From an uncultured Lachnospiraceae bacterium (GTDB lineage Bacteria > Bacillota > Clostridia > Lachnospirales > Lachnospiraceae), in NCBI GenBank assembly GCA_947175775.1, contig CAMWNY010000018.1:1-15649 (forward strand): 15,649 bases of DNA, read 5' to 3'. Positions 7,272-14,336 of the stretch are shown here, piece after piece; position 1 is the first letter of the stretch; every line of letters starts with the position of its first letter. Below the pieces are notes generated by a model, which saw only the letters and a program-made list of their open reading frames with translations, made no database searches and was not told the DNA's origin. Made by a program: the position numbers and the translations under genes.

Positions 7272-8696
7272 ATGAAATCAAAAAAAGTTATTTCATTGTT
7301 CTTAGTAACTACAATGGCTGCAACGCTTCTTGCCGGATGCGGCGGTTCTAAAGATACGCCGACGGCGCCGGCTGACAACACGGCAGCCAACAAACCCGCA
7401 GATACGGCGCCGGCTGATACACCTGCCAAAGCACCCGAAGCGGATAATGCAGACGCGGCGCCAGTGGAGGAGCAGACCTTGAGGGTAGCTGCTTTTGAAG
7501 GCGGATACGGCGCAGACATGTGGTCCGAGGTGGTTGCAGCGTTCGAGGCTTCCCATCCCGGTGTGACAGTGGAGCTCACCATTGATAAAAAACTGGAAGA
7601 TGTCATCAGTCCCGCCATGAAAGCAGGCGATTATCCGGACGTCGTACATCTTGCAACCGGTCGTGAGGCAGCTTTGACAGAGACCCTGACAAAAGAAAAC
7701 GCGCTTCTTCCGCTGACAGATGTTCTCGAGATGACGGTTCCCGGCGAAAGCGTAAAGGTCAAAGACAAGATTATTCCCGGTTTCCTTGACACGCTGGCAA
7801 CCAATCCTTACGGAGACGGCGTAACCTACTATGCGCCAATGTTCTACAGCCCCTGCGGTCTGTTCTACAATGCAGGACTTTTCAAGGAAAAAGGCTGGGA
7901 CGTACCTACAACATGGGATGAGATGTGGGCGCTTGGCGACACGGCAAAAGCAGACGGCATTGCACTCTTTACCTATCCCACAACAGGTTACTTTGATGCA
8001 TTCACTTACGCGACACTGTCTTCCGCAGGCGGTTCTGAGTTTTTCGACAGCTGCATGACATACGAGGACGGAATTTGGGAAAGCGAAAACGCGACAAAGG
8101 TATTTGAATTGATTGCAAAGCTTGGTACATACACGGAAGGCACAACCGTTGCCAACGCCAACAATGACAACTTCACAAAGAACCAGCAGTTAATTCTTGA
8201 CAACAAGGCAATCTTCTGCCCGAACGGCACATGGCTTCCGGGTGAGATGGCTGAGGCGCCAAGAGCAGACGGTTTCGAGTGGGGATTTATGGCAATTCCT
8301 GCTGTCAATGCAGGCGGTGAAGGATGCTCTTTCTGCTGGTTTGAGCAGATGTGGATTCCGGCAGCAGCACAGAATCAGGATATGGCAAAGGAATTTGTGG
8401 CATACATGTACTCTGACGAAGCAGCTCAGATTTTTGCGAAGTCTACGGCAATCCAGCCGATTACAGGTGTCAGCGACTCTCTTGAAGGCGACAACAAGAT
8501 GTTCTACAGCATCTATGATAACGGCGCAACCGCAGTTATGGGCGGATTTGCTTCCACTGCACCGGTTGAGGGCGTAAACATGCTCGATACCCTTTGCGGC
8601 ACAGTCAACAGTATTGTAAGCGGTGACAAGACCGTTGCAGAGTGGCAGGCTGCCGTTGAGGAAGCAAGCGATAAATTGAGAGCGGCAATGGAATAA
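7272..8696 (+). CDS. Carbohydrate ABC transporter substrate-binding lipoprotein (family 1)
   Basis: The protein has 474 residues and is the receptor of a CUT1-type sugar importer, anchored outside the membrane. The N-terminus is a lipoprotein signal peptide with lipobox LLAGC, the modified residue being Cys23. A flexible Ala/Pro/Asp/Thr-rich linker follows (about 28-66, with repeats of PADTAPADTP). The binding fold starts at about residue 68 (LRVAAFEGGYG) and shows family-1 features such as GDYPDVVHLATGREA, FYNAGLFKEKGWDVPTTWDEMW and, near the end, AKEFVAYMYSDEAAQIFAKS. The ATG at 7272 is chosen over an in-frame ATG at 7221 because it has AGGGAGGG at normal spacing and gives a proper signal peptide. 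The downstream GH112 and kinase genes suggest galacto-N-biose or lacto-N-biose as ligand; this is inferred from context only. A strong hairpin with a T-run follows the stop. Confidence 0.93.
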   Translation: MKSKKVISLFLVTTMAATLLAGCGGSKDTPTAPADNTAANKPADTAPADTPAKAPEADNADAAPVEEQTLRVAAFEGGYGADMWSEVVAAFEASHPGVTVELTIDKKLEDVISPAMKAGDYPDVVHLATGREAALTETLTKENALLPLTDVLEMTVPGESVKVKDKIIPGFLDTLATNPYGDGVTYYAPMFYSPCGLFYNAGLFKEKGWDVPTTWDEMWALGDTAKADGIALFTYPTTGYFDAFTYATLSSAGGSEFFDSCMTYEDGIWESENATKVFELIAKLGTYTEGTTVANANNDNFTKNQQLILDNKAIFCPNGTWLPGEMAEAPRADGFEWGFMAIPAVNAGGEGCSFCWFEQMWIPAAAQNQDMAKEFVAYMYSDEAAQIFAKSTAIQPITGVSDSLEGDNKMFYSIYDNGATAVMGGFASTAPVEGVNMLDTLCGTVNSIVSGDKTVAEWQAAVEEASDKLRAAME

Positions 8697-8707
8697 GGTT
8701 TTAGGAG

Positions 8708-8740
8708 CGCTCCAAAGGTTTCTGCCTTTGGAGCGTTTTT
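8708..8740 (+). terminator. Intrinsic terminator after the binding-protein gene
   Basis: A perfect 11-base-pair stem, CGCTCCAAAGG (8708-8718) with CCTTTGGAGCG (8725-8735), has a 6-base loop and is followed by five T residues. It lies inside the operon, between receptor and permeases. It is therefore probably a partial terminator that gives more receptor than permease, a known arrangement for ABC importers. Confidence 0.85.
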
Positions 8741-8746
8741 GTTTAG

Positions 8747-8834
8747 GCGCAGCCCTATGCAGAGGAAGAATGCCGCAAAGCGGCGCATGGGGCGCGCGGC
8801 GAGTAGTGGAGAAGGACGTTCCCCTACTCGATTT
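8747..8834 (+). repeat. Structured intergenic repeat, copy A
   Basis: This GC-rich element folds on paper into two hairpins. The first has an outer stem of 8747-8760 with 8785-8797 (paired core GCCC-T-ATGC with GCAT-G-GGGC), a purine-rich bulge (8761-8771) and an inner hairpin GCCGC-AAA-GCGGC (8772-8784). The second has CGAGTAG (8800-8806) pairing with CTACTCG (8824-8830). A second copy in opposite orientation lies at 10812-10898. The 18 bases GGGGCGCGCGGCGAGTAG (8789-8806) are identical in both. The element is non-coding and sits between the terminator and the first permease. By position and form it is an REP- or MITE-like dispersed element or a structured RNA. Confidence 0.75.
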
Positions 8835-8853
8835 AGAAAATGGAGGTATGCAT

Positions 8854-9747
8854 GTGAAAAAAGTCAGAGAAAAATCGGTTTTTATTACCCTGTGTGTAGC
8901 CCCGGCAGTCATACTGTTTGTTATTTTTATGTTGATTCCCACCTTTAACGTCTTCAAAATGTCACTGTACAAGTGGGGCGGCTACTCCAACAACAAAGAG
9001 TTTGTCGGACTGAATAATTTTAAGATTCTGATGGAGGACACAAACTTTTTCCGTTCCTTCCAAAATACGGTTCTGCTAATCGTCTGCGTCACCATCGTCA
9101 CGATAGTGCTTTCCCTGATTTTTGCGGCAATTCTCTCCCGTGAAAAAATCAAGGGACAAAATATTTTCCGTGTGATATTTTACATTCCCAATATCCTGTC
9201 CGTCGTTGTCATTTCGGCTATTTTTTCAGCAATTTACGACCCAAACAGCGGACTTTTAAACAGCATTATCGGAATTTTCAGAGGTTCTGACAAGACGCCG
9301 ATTCTTTGGCTGGGCGATCAGAAGCTCGTCATCTACAGTCTGGTAATCGCAATGATTTGGCAGGCAATCGGCTACTATATGGTCATGTACATGGCAAGTA
9401 TGGCAAGCGTTCCTGAAAGTCTGTATGAATCCGCAAACCTTGAGGGCGCGAGCAAAATCCGCCAGTTCTTCTCCATCACGCTTCCGCTGATTTGGACGAA
9501 TATCAGAACGACGCTCACCTTCTTTGTCATCAGCTCCATCAACATCAGCTTCCTGATTGTTAAAGCGTTGACAAACGGAGGTCCTGACGGTGCAACCGAA
9601 GTATTCTTAAGCTACATGTACAAACAGGCGTACACCAATTCCTCTTATGGATACGGTATGGCAATCGGTGTCGTTGTATTCTTATTCTCCTTTGGACTGT
9701 CGGCGCTCATTAACTTCGTCACCAAGAGAGAACCTTTGGAATTTTAG
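8854..9747 (+). CDS. Sugar ABC transporter permease, MalF type (CUT1)
   Basis: The protein has 297 residues and is one of two membrane subunits of the importer. About six hydrophobic segments are visible, at roughly 10-30, 72-94, 106-126, 158-182, 218-238 and 266-287. The EAA-type loop that docks on the ATPase is YESANLEGASKIRQFFSITLP (from residue 191), and NGGP (241-244) is typical of MalF-like subunits. I place the start at GTG 8854 because GGAGG (8842-8846) is then 7 bases away. An ATG two codons upstream (8848) would leave only one base. A much longer in-frame extension (from 8728) runs through the repeat element and is not credible. The stop is 12 bases before the next permease. No promoter is obvious between the terminator at 8708-8740 and this gene, so expression probably depends on read-through. 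Confidence 0.92.
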   Translation: MKKVREKSVFITLCVAPAVILFVIFMLIPTFNVFKMSLYKWGGYSNNKEFVGLNNFKILMEDTNFFRSFQNTVLLIVCVTIVTIVLSLIFAAILSREKIKGQNIFRVIFYIPNILSVVVISAIFSAIYDPNSGLLNSIIGIFRGSDKTPILWLGDQKLVIYSLVIAMIWQAIGYYMVMYMASMASVPESLYESANLEGASKIRQFFSITLPLIWTNIRTTLTFFVISSINISFLIVKALTNGGPDGATEVFLSYMYKQAYTNSSYGYGMAIGVVVFLFSFGLSALINFVTKREPLEF

Positions 9748-9759
9748 GAGGAATATGAT

Positions 9760-10623
9760 ATGAGTCTAAGTAAATTATATAAAATTTTTATATATGTTGC
9801 CCTGCTGTCGCTTGCCATCAGTATCGTGATTCCTGTGGGCTGGGTATTTTTGGCATCCATTAAGGAAAATTCCGAATTTTACGGAAACCCTTGGACACTG
9901 CCAAAAGGCGTTTATTTCCAAAATTTTATCGACGCCTTTGAAAAAGCAAAAATGGGGGAATATTTCATCAATTCCATCTTGGTGACCGGATTGGCGCTCC
10001 TAATCCTTTTGGTGGTCGCGCTGCCCGCTGCCTATGTGCTCGCGCGCTACCGCTTCTTTGGCAGCAAGCTTATCAATATCCTGTTCATGGGCGGACTGTT
10101 TATCAATGTCAACTACATTGTTGTGCCTATTTTCCTGATGTTTGTGGACGCGGACAAATTTTTACGGCAATTGGGGACGGACGGATTTTTCCTCAACAAC
10201 CTCTTTGTCGTGGCACTCGTTTATGCATCAACGGCGCTGCCGTTTACCATCTACCTGCTCTCCGGTTTCTTTGTCACGATACCGCGTGATTATGAAGAGG
10301 CTGCGTACATGGACGGCTGCGGGTACTTTCGGACAATGGTTCAGATTATGATGCCGATGGCGCTGCCGAGCATTATCACGGTCATTTTGTTCAACTTCCT
10401 GTCATTTTGGAACGAATACATTATTTCCATGACACTGCTCACCAAGGATTCCAAGACGCTGCCCGTCGGTCTGATGCAGCTGATGCAGGCGCAGAAAGCA
10501 GCCGCAAATTACGGACAGCTCTATGCAGGACTTGTCATTGTCATGCTTCCGACACTGATATTATACATCCTGGTGCAAAAGAAGCTGACACAGGGCATGA
10601 GTCTTGGCGGATTAAAAGGTTAA
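9760..10623 (+). CDS. Sugar ABC transporter permease, MalG type (CUT1)
   Basis: The protein has 287 residues and is the partner permease. Hydrophobic segments lie at about 10-32, 70-95, 103-127, 146-171, 200-222 and 256-270. The EAA loop is unusually well kept: DYEEAAYMDGCGYFRTMVQIMMPMALP (about 177-203), with the classic EEAAxxDG core. The C-terminus (LTQGMSLGGLKG) is typical of MalG-like subunits. The ATG at 9760 has AGGAGG at correct spacing. No ATPase gene is next to the two permeases. Such orphan CUT1 systems in Firmicutes normally use a shared MsmK/MsiK-type ATPase encoded elsewhere. The 54-codon gene follows after 15 bases. Confidence 0.93.
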   Translation: MSLSKLYKIFIYVALLSLAISIVIPVGWVFLASIKENSEFYGNPWTLPKGVYFQNFIDAFEKAKMGEYFINSILVTGLALLILLVVALPAAYVLARYRFFGSKLINILFMGGLFINVNYIVVPIFLMFVDADKFLRQLGTDGFFLNNLFVVALVYASTALPFTIYLLSGFFVTIPRDYEEAAYMDGCGYFRTMVQIMMPMALPSIITVILFNFLSFWNEYIISMTLLTKDSKTLPVGLMQLMQAQKAAANYGQLYAGLVIVMLPTLILYILVQKKLTQGMSLGGLKG

Positions 10624-10638
10624 TCAGGAGGGATATGT

Positions 10639-10803
10639 ATGAAATATGTCATTCGGTTACTTTATGTTTTGGTTTTTATCGCCAGCATGATATTGATTGT
10701 CACAGGACAGCGCAATATCGGTCCCGGCGGACTTGCCACAATGCTTGTCGGGCTTTTGGGAATTTTGGCACTGCTCTATCTTTACAATAAAAAGTTCCAA
10801 TAA
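10639..10803 (+). CDS. Small membrane protein, 54 residues, in sugar-transport operon
   Basis: This short ORF starts at ATG 10639 with a strong AGGAGGG about 6 bases upstream and ends at TAA 10801-10803. The first part (residues 2-20) is a hydrophobic helix. A short polar turn follows (TGQRNIGPGGLATM, 21-34), then a second helix (about 35-50, VGLLGILALLYLY) and a basic tail (NKKFQ). This predicts a two-helix hairpin in the membrane. It lies 15 bases after the second permease and on the same strand, so it is translated with the transporter. I associate this pattern (GQ..IG.GGL..M..GL.G...LLYLYN) with a small uncharacterised family found beside sugar permeases in Lachnospiraceae, possibly DUF6903; this is from memory and unchecked. 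A role as an accessory subunit or stabiliser of the permease is a guess from position. An overlapping ATG at 10635 in another frame gives a non-hydrophobic product and is not favoured. Confidence 0.8.
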   Translation: MKYVIRLLYVLVFIASMILIVTGQRNIGPGGLATMLVGLLGILALLYLYNKKFQ

Positions 10804-10811
10804 AAAATTTC

Positions 10812-10898
10812 AACCGAGTAGAGAAGATTTATCTTCCCTACTCGCCGCGCGCCCCGTGCGCCACTTCAGTGGCGTATTTCATCTGCACGGGGCTGTGC
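10812..10898 (-). repeat. Structured intergenic repeat, copy B (inverted relative to copy A)
   Basis: Read on the minus strand this matches copy A over about 86 bases at roughly three quarters identity. The outer stem becomes GCCCCGTGC with GCACGGGGC, the inner hairpin GCCAC-TGAA-GTGGC, and the bulge remains purine-rich. The second hairpin is longer than in copy A: CGAGTAG begins one arm at 10815 and CTACTCG ends the other at 10844, with 13 of 14 pairs. It fills the gap between the small membrane protein and the GH112 gene and ends before its ribosome-binding site (10912-10920). No T-run follows on the plus strand, so it is not an obvious terminator. Confidence 0.75.
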
Positions 10899-10927
10899 AT
10901 AAAAATGCTCTAAGGAGGTGTTTTGCA

Positions 10928-13105
10928 ATGAATACAGAAAATACAGGCAGGCTTACCCTGCCTACCGATGTGGATATGGTTGACGAAACCATACGGCTGA
11001 AAAACCTGCTGGGCGCAGATGCCCTCAGGGACTGCGATGGAACAACCATGCCTGAAGAATTACTCAGTCAGGACGCCAAAATTTACGCAACGTACTACAC
11101 CACCCGCAAGGATAACAACTGGGCAATGCGAAATCCCCAGGAAATCCAGCAGGAATATCTGATTAGCGACCGCGTCACGGCAAAAGGCGGGCATCTTCGC
11201 ATTGCACTGATGAAAGGCTTTCATACAGAACAGCTCAAGGTCAACACCATTGATTCCCCGAAACGCTGGTGGGAAGTCATTGACCGGACGACCGGCGAGG
11301 TTGTCCCGACCGACCGTTGGGACTACGATGAATCGACAGGCGAAGTTGTCATTGAGACCGTTCCCTATCATCAATATACCGTGAGCTTCCTCGCGTTTTT
11401 GATTTGGGACCCTGTACATATGTACAATTTTATCACAAATGACTGGAAGGAAGCGCCGCATCAGCTCACCTACGACGTCCGGCAGCCCAAAACGCAAGTC
11501 TACGTCAAAGAAAAACTGAAGAAATGGTGCGAGGACAATCCCCACGTCAATGTTGTGCGTTTTACAACCTTTTTCCACCAGTTTACCCTGACCTTTGACG
11601 ACCAGAAACGCGAGAAATTTGTGGAGTGGTTCGGCTACAGCGCCAGCGTCAGTCCCTATATTTTGGAACAATTCGAAAAATGGGCAGGCTATCCCTTCCG
11701 TCCGGAATATATTGTTGACCAGGGCTACCACAACTCGACCTTCCGCGTGCCGTCGAAGGAATTTCGTGACTTTATCGAATTTCAGCAGATTGAAGTCTCA
11801 AAACTTGCAAAGGAGCTTGTGGACATCGTGCACAGCTACGGCAAAGAAGCCATGATGTTTTTGGGCGACCACTGGATTGGAACGGAACCGTTCGGAAAAT
11901 ATTTTCAAAACATTGGACTTGACGCGGTTGTCGGCTCTGTGGGAGACGGCGTTACGCTGCGCATGATTTCGGATATCAAGGGCGTAAACTATACCGAAGG
12001 ACGCCTGCTGCCCTACTTTTTCCCCGATGTATTTACCGAGGGCGGCGACCCGATTGGAGAGGCGCAGGACAACTGGTTAAAAGCGCGACGGGCAATTTTG
12101 CGCTCTCCTCTTGACCGTATCGGATACGGCGGGTATCTCAAACTGGCTGCACAGTGGCCGGGCTTTATTGACCAAATCCAAAAGGTAGTGGACGAATTTC
12201 GGCAGATACACCAAAATATGCAGAAAACCCCTGCGTACACTGCCCCCTTTAAAGTAGCTATCCTAAACTGCTGGGGCAGCATTCGGCGCTGGATGTCGAA
12301 TCAGGTGCACCATGCACTGTGGTATCGGGAAATTTACTCGTATGTCGGCGTCATCGAGTGTCTGAGCGGTATGCCGATTGACGTGGAGTTTATCGACTTT
12401 GAACAGGTCAAAAATGGCATTGATCCCCAAATCCGCGTCATTATCAATGCCGGAGATGCTTACACCTCATGGAGCGGCGCCGAGAACTGGAAGGACGAAC
12501 AAGTTGTCTGCGCAATCCGCCGTTTTGTTGATGAAGGCGGCGGCTTTATCGGCGTAGGCGAGCCGAGTGCATACCAGTATCAGGGACGTTATTTCCAGCT
12601 CAGTGACGTGCTGGGTGTAGACAGGGAGCTTGGCTTCTCCATGAGTACGGACAAATACAATACATTAAACAAGGAACACTTTATCTTGGAGGACATTCCC
12701 GATGAGATTGATTTCGGCGAAGGAAAGAGCCGTATTTACGCGCAGGGTGAGCATTATCAAATCCTGAATATGGACGGCAAATACAGCCGCCTGGTCGTAA
12801 ACGAATACGGCAAGGGCAGAAGCGTCTATTTCACGGGACTTCCTTACTCCCCGCAAAACTGCCGTCTTTTGCTGCGCGCGATTTATTTTGCCGCACACCA
12901 TGAAGAGGAGCTCAAAAAGTACTATGTCTCCAATGTGGACACGGAGCTTGCTGTCTTTGAACAGACTGGTAAAATTGCTGTCATCAACAACTCAAAAGAG
13001 CCGCAGACGACGGATTTGTATGTGCAGGGCACATTCTTTGCACAACTGGAATTGGCGCCGATGGAACTGCGGTGGATTTCGATAAATGATAAGGAGAAAC
13101 AATGA
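10928..13105 (+). CDS. lnpA: GH112 1,3-beta-galactosyl-N-acetylhexosamine phosphorylase
   Basis: The protein has 725 residues, the normal GH112 length. It reversibly phosphorolyses Gal-beta-1,3-GalNAc (galacto-N-biose) or Gal-beta-1,3-GlcNAc (lacto-N-biose I) to alpha-galactose 1-phosphate and the free HexNAc, in the cytoplasm. Family stretches include GRLTLPTDVDM at the N-terminus, RFTTFFHQFTLTFDD, YGYSASVSP-like WFGYSASVSPY, VDQGYHNSTFRVPSKEF and MMFLGDHWIGTEPFGKYF. Asp314 in the last is the likely general acid, matching Asp313 of the Bifidobacterium longum enzyme as I recall its numbering. A Rossmann-like middle domain and a C-terminal beta domain follow. The start is ATG 10928, with AAGGAGGTG 8 bases upstream; an in-frame extension from 10697 runs through the repeat and is rejected. 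The stop overlaps the next start (ATGA). Some GH112 members instead act on galactosyl-rhamnose; the neighbouring HexNAc kinase argues against that here. Confidence 0.92.
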   Translation: MNTENTGRLTLPTDVDMVDETIRLKNLLGADALRDCDGTTMPEELLSQDAKIYATYYTTRKDNNWAMRNPQEIQQEYLISDRVTAKGGHLRIALMKGFHTEQLKVNTIDSPKRWWEVIDRTTGEVVPTDRWDYDESTGEVVIETVPYHQYTVSFLAFLIWDPVHMYNFITNDWKEAPHQLTYDVRQPKTQVYVKEKLKKWCEDNPHVNVVRFTTFFHQFTLTFDDQKREKFVEWFGYSASVSPYILEQFEKWAGYPFRPEYIVDQGYHNSTFRVPSKEFRDFIEFQQIEVSKLAKELVDIVHSYGKEAMMFLGDHWIGTEPFGKYFQNIGLDAVVGSVGDGVTLRMISDIKGVNYTEGRLLPYFFPDVFTEGGDPIGEAQDNWLKARRAILRSPLDRIGYGGYLKLAAQWPGFIDQIQKVVDEFRQIHQNMQKTPAYTAPFKVAILNCWGSIRRWMSNQVHHALWYREIYSYVGVIECLSGMPIDVEFIDFEQVKNGIDPQIRVIINAGDAYTSWSGAENWKDEQVVCAIRRFVDEGGGFIGVGEPSAYQYQGRYFQLSDVLGVDRELGFSMSTDKYNTLNKEHFILEDIPDEIDFGEGKSRIYAQGEHYQILNMDGKYSRLVVNEYGKGRSVYFTGLPYSPQNCRLLLRAIYFAAHHEEELKKYYVSNVDTELAVFEQTGKIAVINNSKEPQTTDLYVQGTFFAQLELAPMELRWISINDKEKQ

Positions 13106-14238
13106 ATACAGAATACCCCGATTGTGCCAAAATCGCGGAGGCGATTGCCGCATTTCCCATAGAGACTGCCCAAAACGGCAGTCTCGTGGAACGCATTCCC
13201 TACGGAAACGGGCACATCAATGACACCTTCCTGCTGCGCTGCGAGACAACAGGGAACATCGAAACAAAATTTATCTTACAGCGCATGAACCACTCGATTT
13301 TCAAAAATCCGCCGCAGCTGATGGAAAACATCGTGCATGTCACACAGTACCTGCGCAAAATAATCCTCTCCCAAGGCGGTAATCCGGACAGAGAGACGTT
13401 GAATGTCCTGCAGACAAGAGACGGTGCAGACTGGTTTTTGGACAGCAGCCAAAATTACTGGCGGGTTTTCCCGTTTATCGAACGCTCTGTATGTCTTGAA
13501 AAAGTCGAAAGCGAAAAAGACTTTTTTGACAGCGCTGTCACTTTTGGCAATTTCCAAAAACAGTTAGCGGACTTTCCCGTTGAAGTGCTGCATGAAACCA
13601 TTCCCAATTTTCACAACACTGCCTCGCGCTTTGCAGACTTCCAAAAGGCGCTTTTGGAGGGGGACAAGACCCGGGCTGCGCTCGCACAGGCTGAGATTGC
13701 ATTCGCCCTCGACCGCAAAGATGATACCTGCGTCCTGACCAACCTGCTCGCGGAGGGAGCGCTGCCGCTTCGGGTCACGCACAACGATACCAAATTAAAC
13801 AATATCCTCTTTGATGCGGACACACGCAAAGCGCTGTGCATCATTGACCTTGATACAGTTATGCCTGGGCTTTCCCTGTACGACTTTGGCGATTCTATCC
13901 GGTTCGGCGCAAACACCGGCGCGGAAGATGAAACCGATTTGACAAAAGTGGGACTGGATTTGTCGCTGTTTGAAGCGTTTACAAAGGGCTATTTGGAGGG
14001 CTGCGCCGGAAGCCTTACGGAAAAGGAAATCGGACTGCTCCCTATAGGTGCAAAGCTGATGACCTATGAGTGCGGTATCCGCTTTTTGGCTGATTTTCTA
14101 ACCGGAGACCACTATTTCAAAATCCACCGAGAGCACCATAATCTCGACCGCGCCAGGACACAGTTTCGACTCGTCGCTGACATGGAAGCCAAATGGGACA
14201 AAATGGCAGAGATTGTTGAAAAATATAAAAACCTTTGA
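13102..14238 (+). CDS. nahK: N-acetylhexosamine 1-kinase (aminoglycoside phosphotransferase fold)
   Basis: The protein has 378 residues, near the usual 360. It phosphorylates GlcNAc or GalNAc at the anomeric position with ATP, the step after GH112 phosphorolysis. Visible motifs are the nucleotide-binding loop YGNGHINDTFLL (34-45), the catalytic loop THNDTKLNNILFD (226-238) with catalytic base Asp229, and the metal-binding IDLDTVMPGLSLYDFGDSIRFGANT (248-272). All match the NahK/LnpB branch of the APH family, and the RFGANT segment is characteristic. The ATG at 13102 overlaps the TGA of the phosphorylase gene by four bases and has AAGGAG (13091-13096) with 5-base spacing, so translation is probably coupled. 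A hairpin terminator follows the stop directly, making this the last gene of the operon. The enzymes that would handle the sugar 1-phosphates (uridylyltransferase, UDP-sugar epimerase) are not in the window. Confidence 0.93.
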   Translation: MNTEYPDCAKIAEAIAAFPIETAQNGSLVERIPYGNGHINDTFLLRCETTGNIETKFILQRMNHSIFKNPPQLMENIVHVTQYLRKIILSQGGNPDRETLNVLQTRDGADWFLDSSQNYWRVFPFIERSVCLEKVESEKDFFDSAVTFGNFQKQLADFPVEVLHETIPNFHNTASRFADFQKALLEGDKTRAALAQAEIAFALDRKDDTCVLTNLLAEGALPLRVTHNDTKLNNILFDADTRKALCIIDLDTVMPGLSLYDFGDSIRFGANTGAEDETDLTKVGLDLSLFEAFTKGYLEGCAGSLTEKEIGLLPIGAKLMTYECGIRFLADFLTGDHYFKIHREHHNLDRARTQFRLVADMEAKWDKMAEIVEKYKNL

Positions 14239-14270
14239 AAAAGGAACCCTTAAATAAGAGGGTTCTTTTT
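14239..14270 (+). terminator. Operon terminator after the nahK-type gene
   Basis: GAACCC (14244-14249) pairs with GGGTTC (14260-14265) across a 10-base AT-rich loop. A run of A before and five T after (14266-14270) extend the stem. It begins directly at the TGA (14236-14238). The A- and T-runs make it possibly active in both directions. Confidence 0.8.
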
Positions 14271-14299
14271 ACATGATTTGGCTTCGTTCTTCATACTAT
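14271..14299 (+). promoter_or_regulatory. Candidate sigma-E-like sporulation promoter for the LysM-GH18 gene
   Basis: CATACTAT (14292-14299) matches the sigma-E -10 consensus CATACANT at all but one position. A weak -35-like CATGATT (14272-14278) lies 13 bases upstream. The same stretch also allows a sigma-A reading, TTTACA (14268-14273) with CATACT after 18 bases. Sigma-E is preferred because the downstream protein resembles mother-cell cortex-lytic enzymes. Confidence 0.4.
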
Positions 14300-14336
14300 T
14301 AATAATGGATAATATTTGAGAGGAAGCAAATCCTAT

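Noticed and set aside
8728..8853. N-terminal extension of the first permease (open frame from 8728)
   Set aside because: It translates the terminator tail and repeat element. The GGAGG at 8842-8846 fixes the start at about 8854.
8190..8972. Long minus-strand open frame of 260 codons opposite the binding-protein gene
   Set aside because: It is antisense to a well-supported gene and to the repeat, has no recognisable family pattern and ignores the terminator. It is a shadow of codon bias.
8747..10898. Composite transposon or invertible segment made by the inverted repeats
   Set aside because: The copies are only about three quarters identical, and there is no transposase or recombinase gene or target duplication in sight. 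Independent insertion of a dispersed element is simpler.
10697..10927. N-terminal extension of the GH112 protein (open frame from 10697)
   Set aside because: The extension overlaps the small membrane protein in another frame and reads through the structured repeat. The ATG at 10928 has a near-perfect ribosome-binding site and gives the family's normal length.
11060..11731. Minus-strand open frame of 223 codons inside the GH112 gene
   Set aside because: It lies fully antisense to a strongly supported enzyme gene and has no domain-like features.
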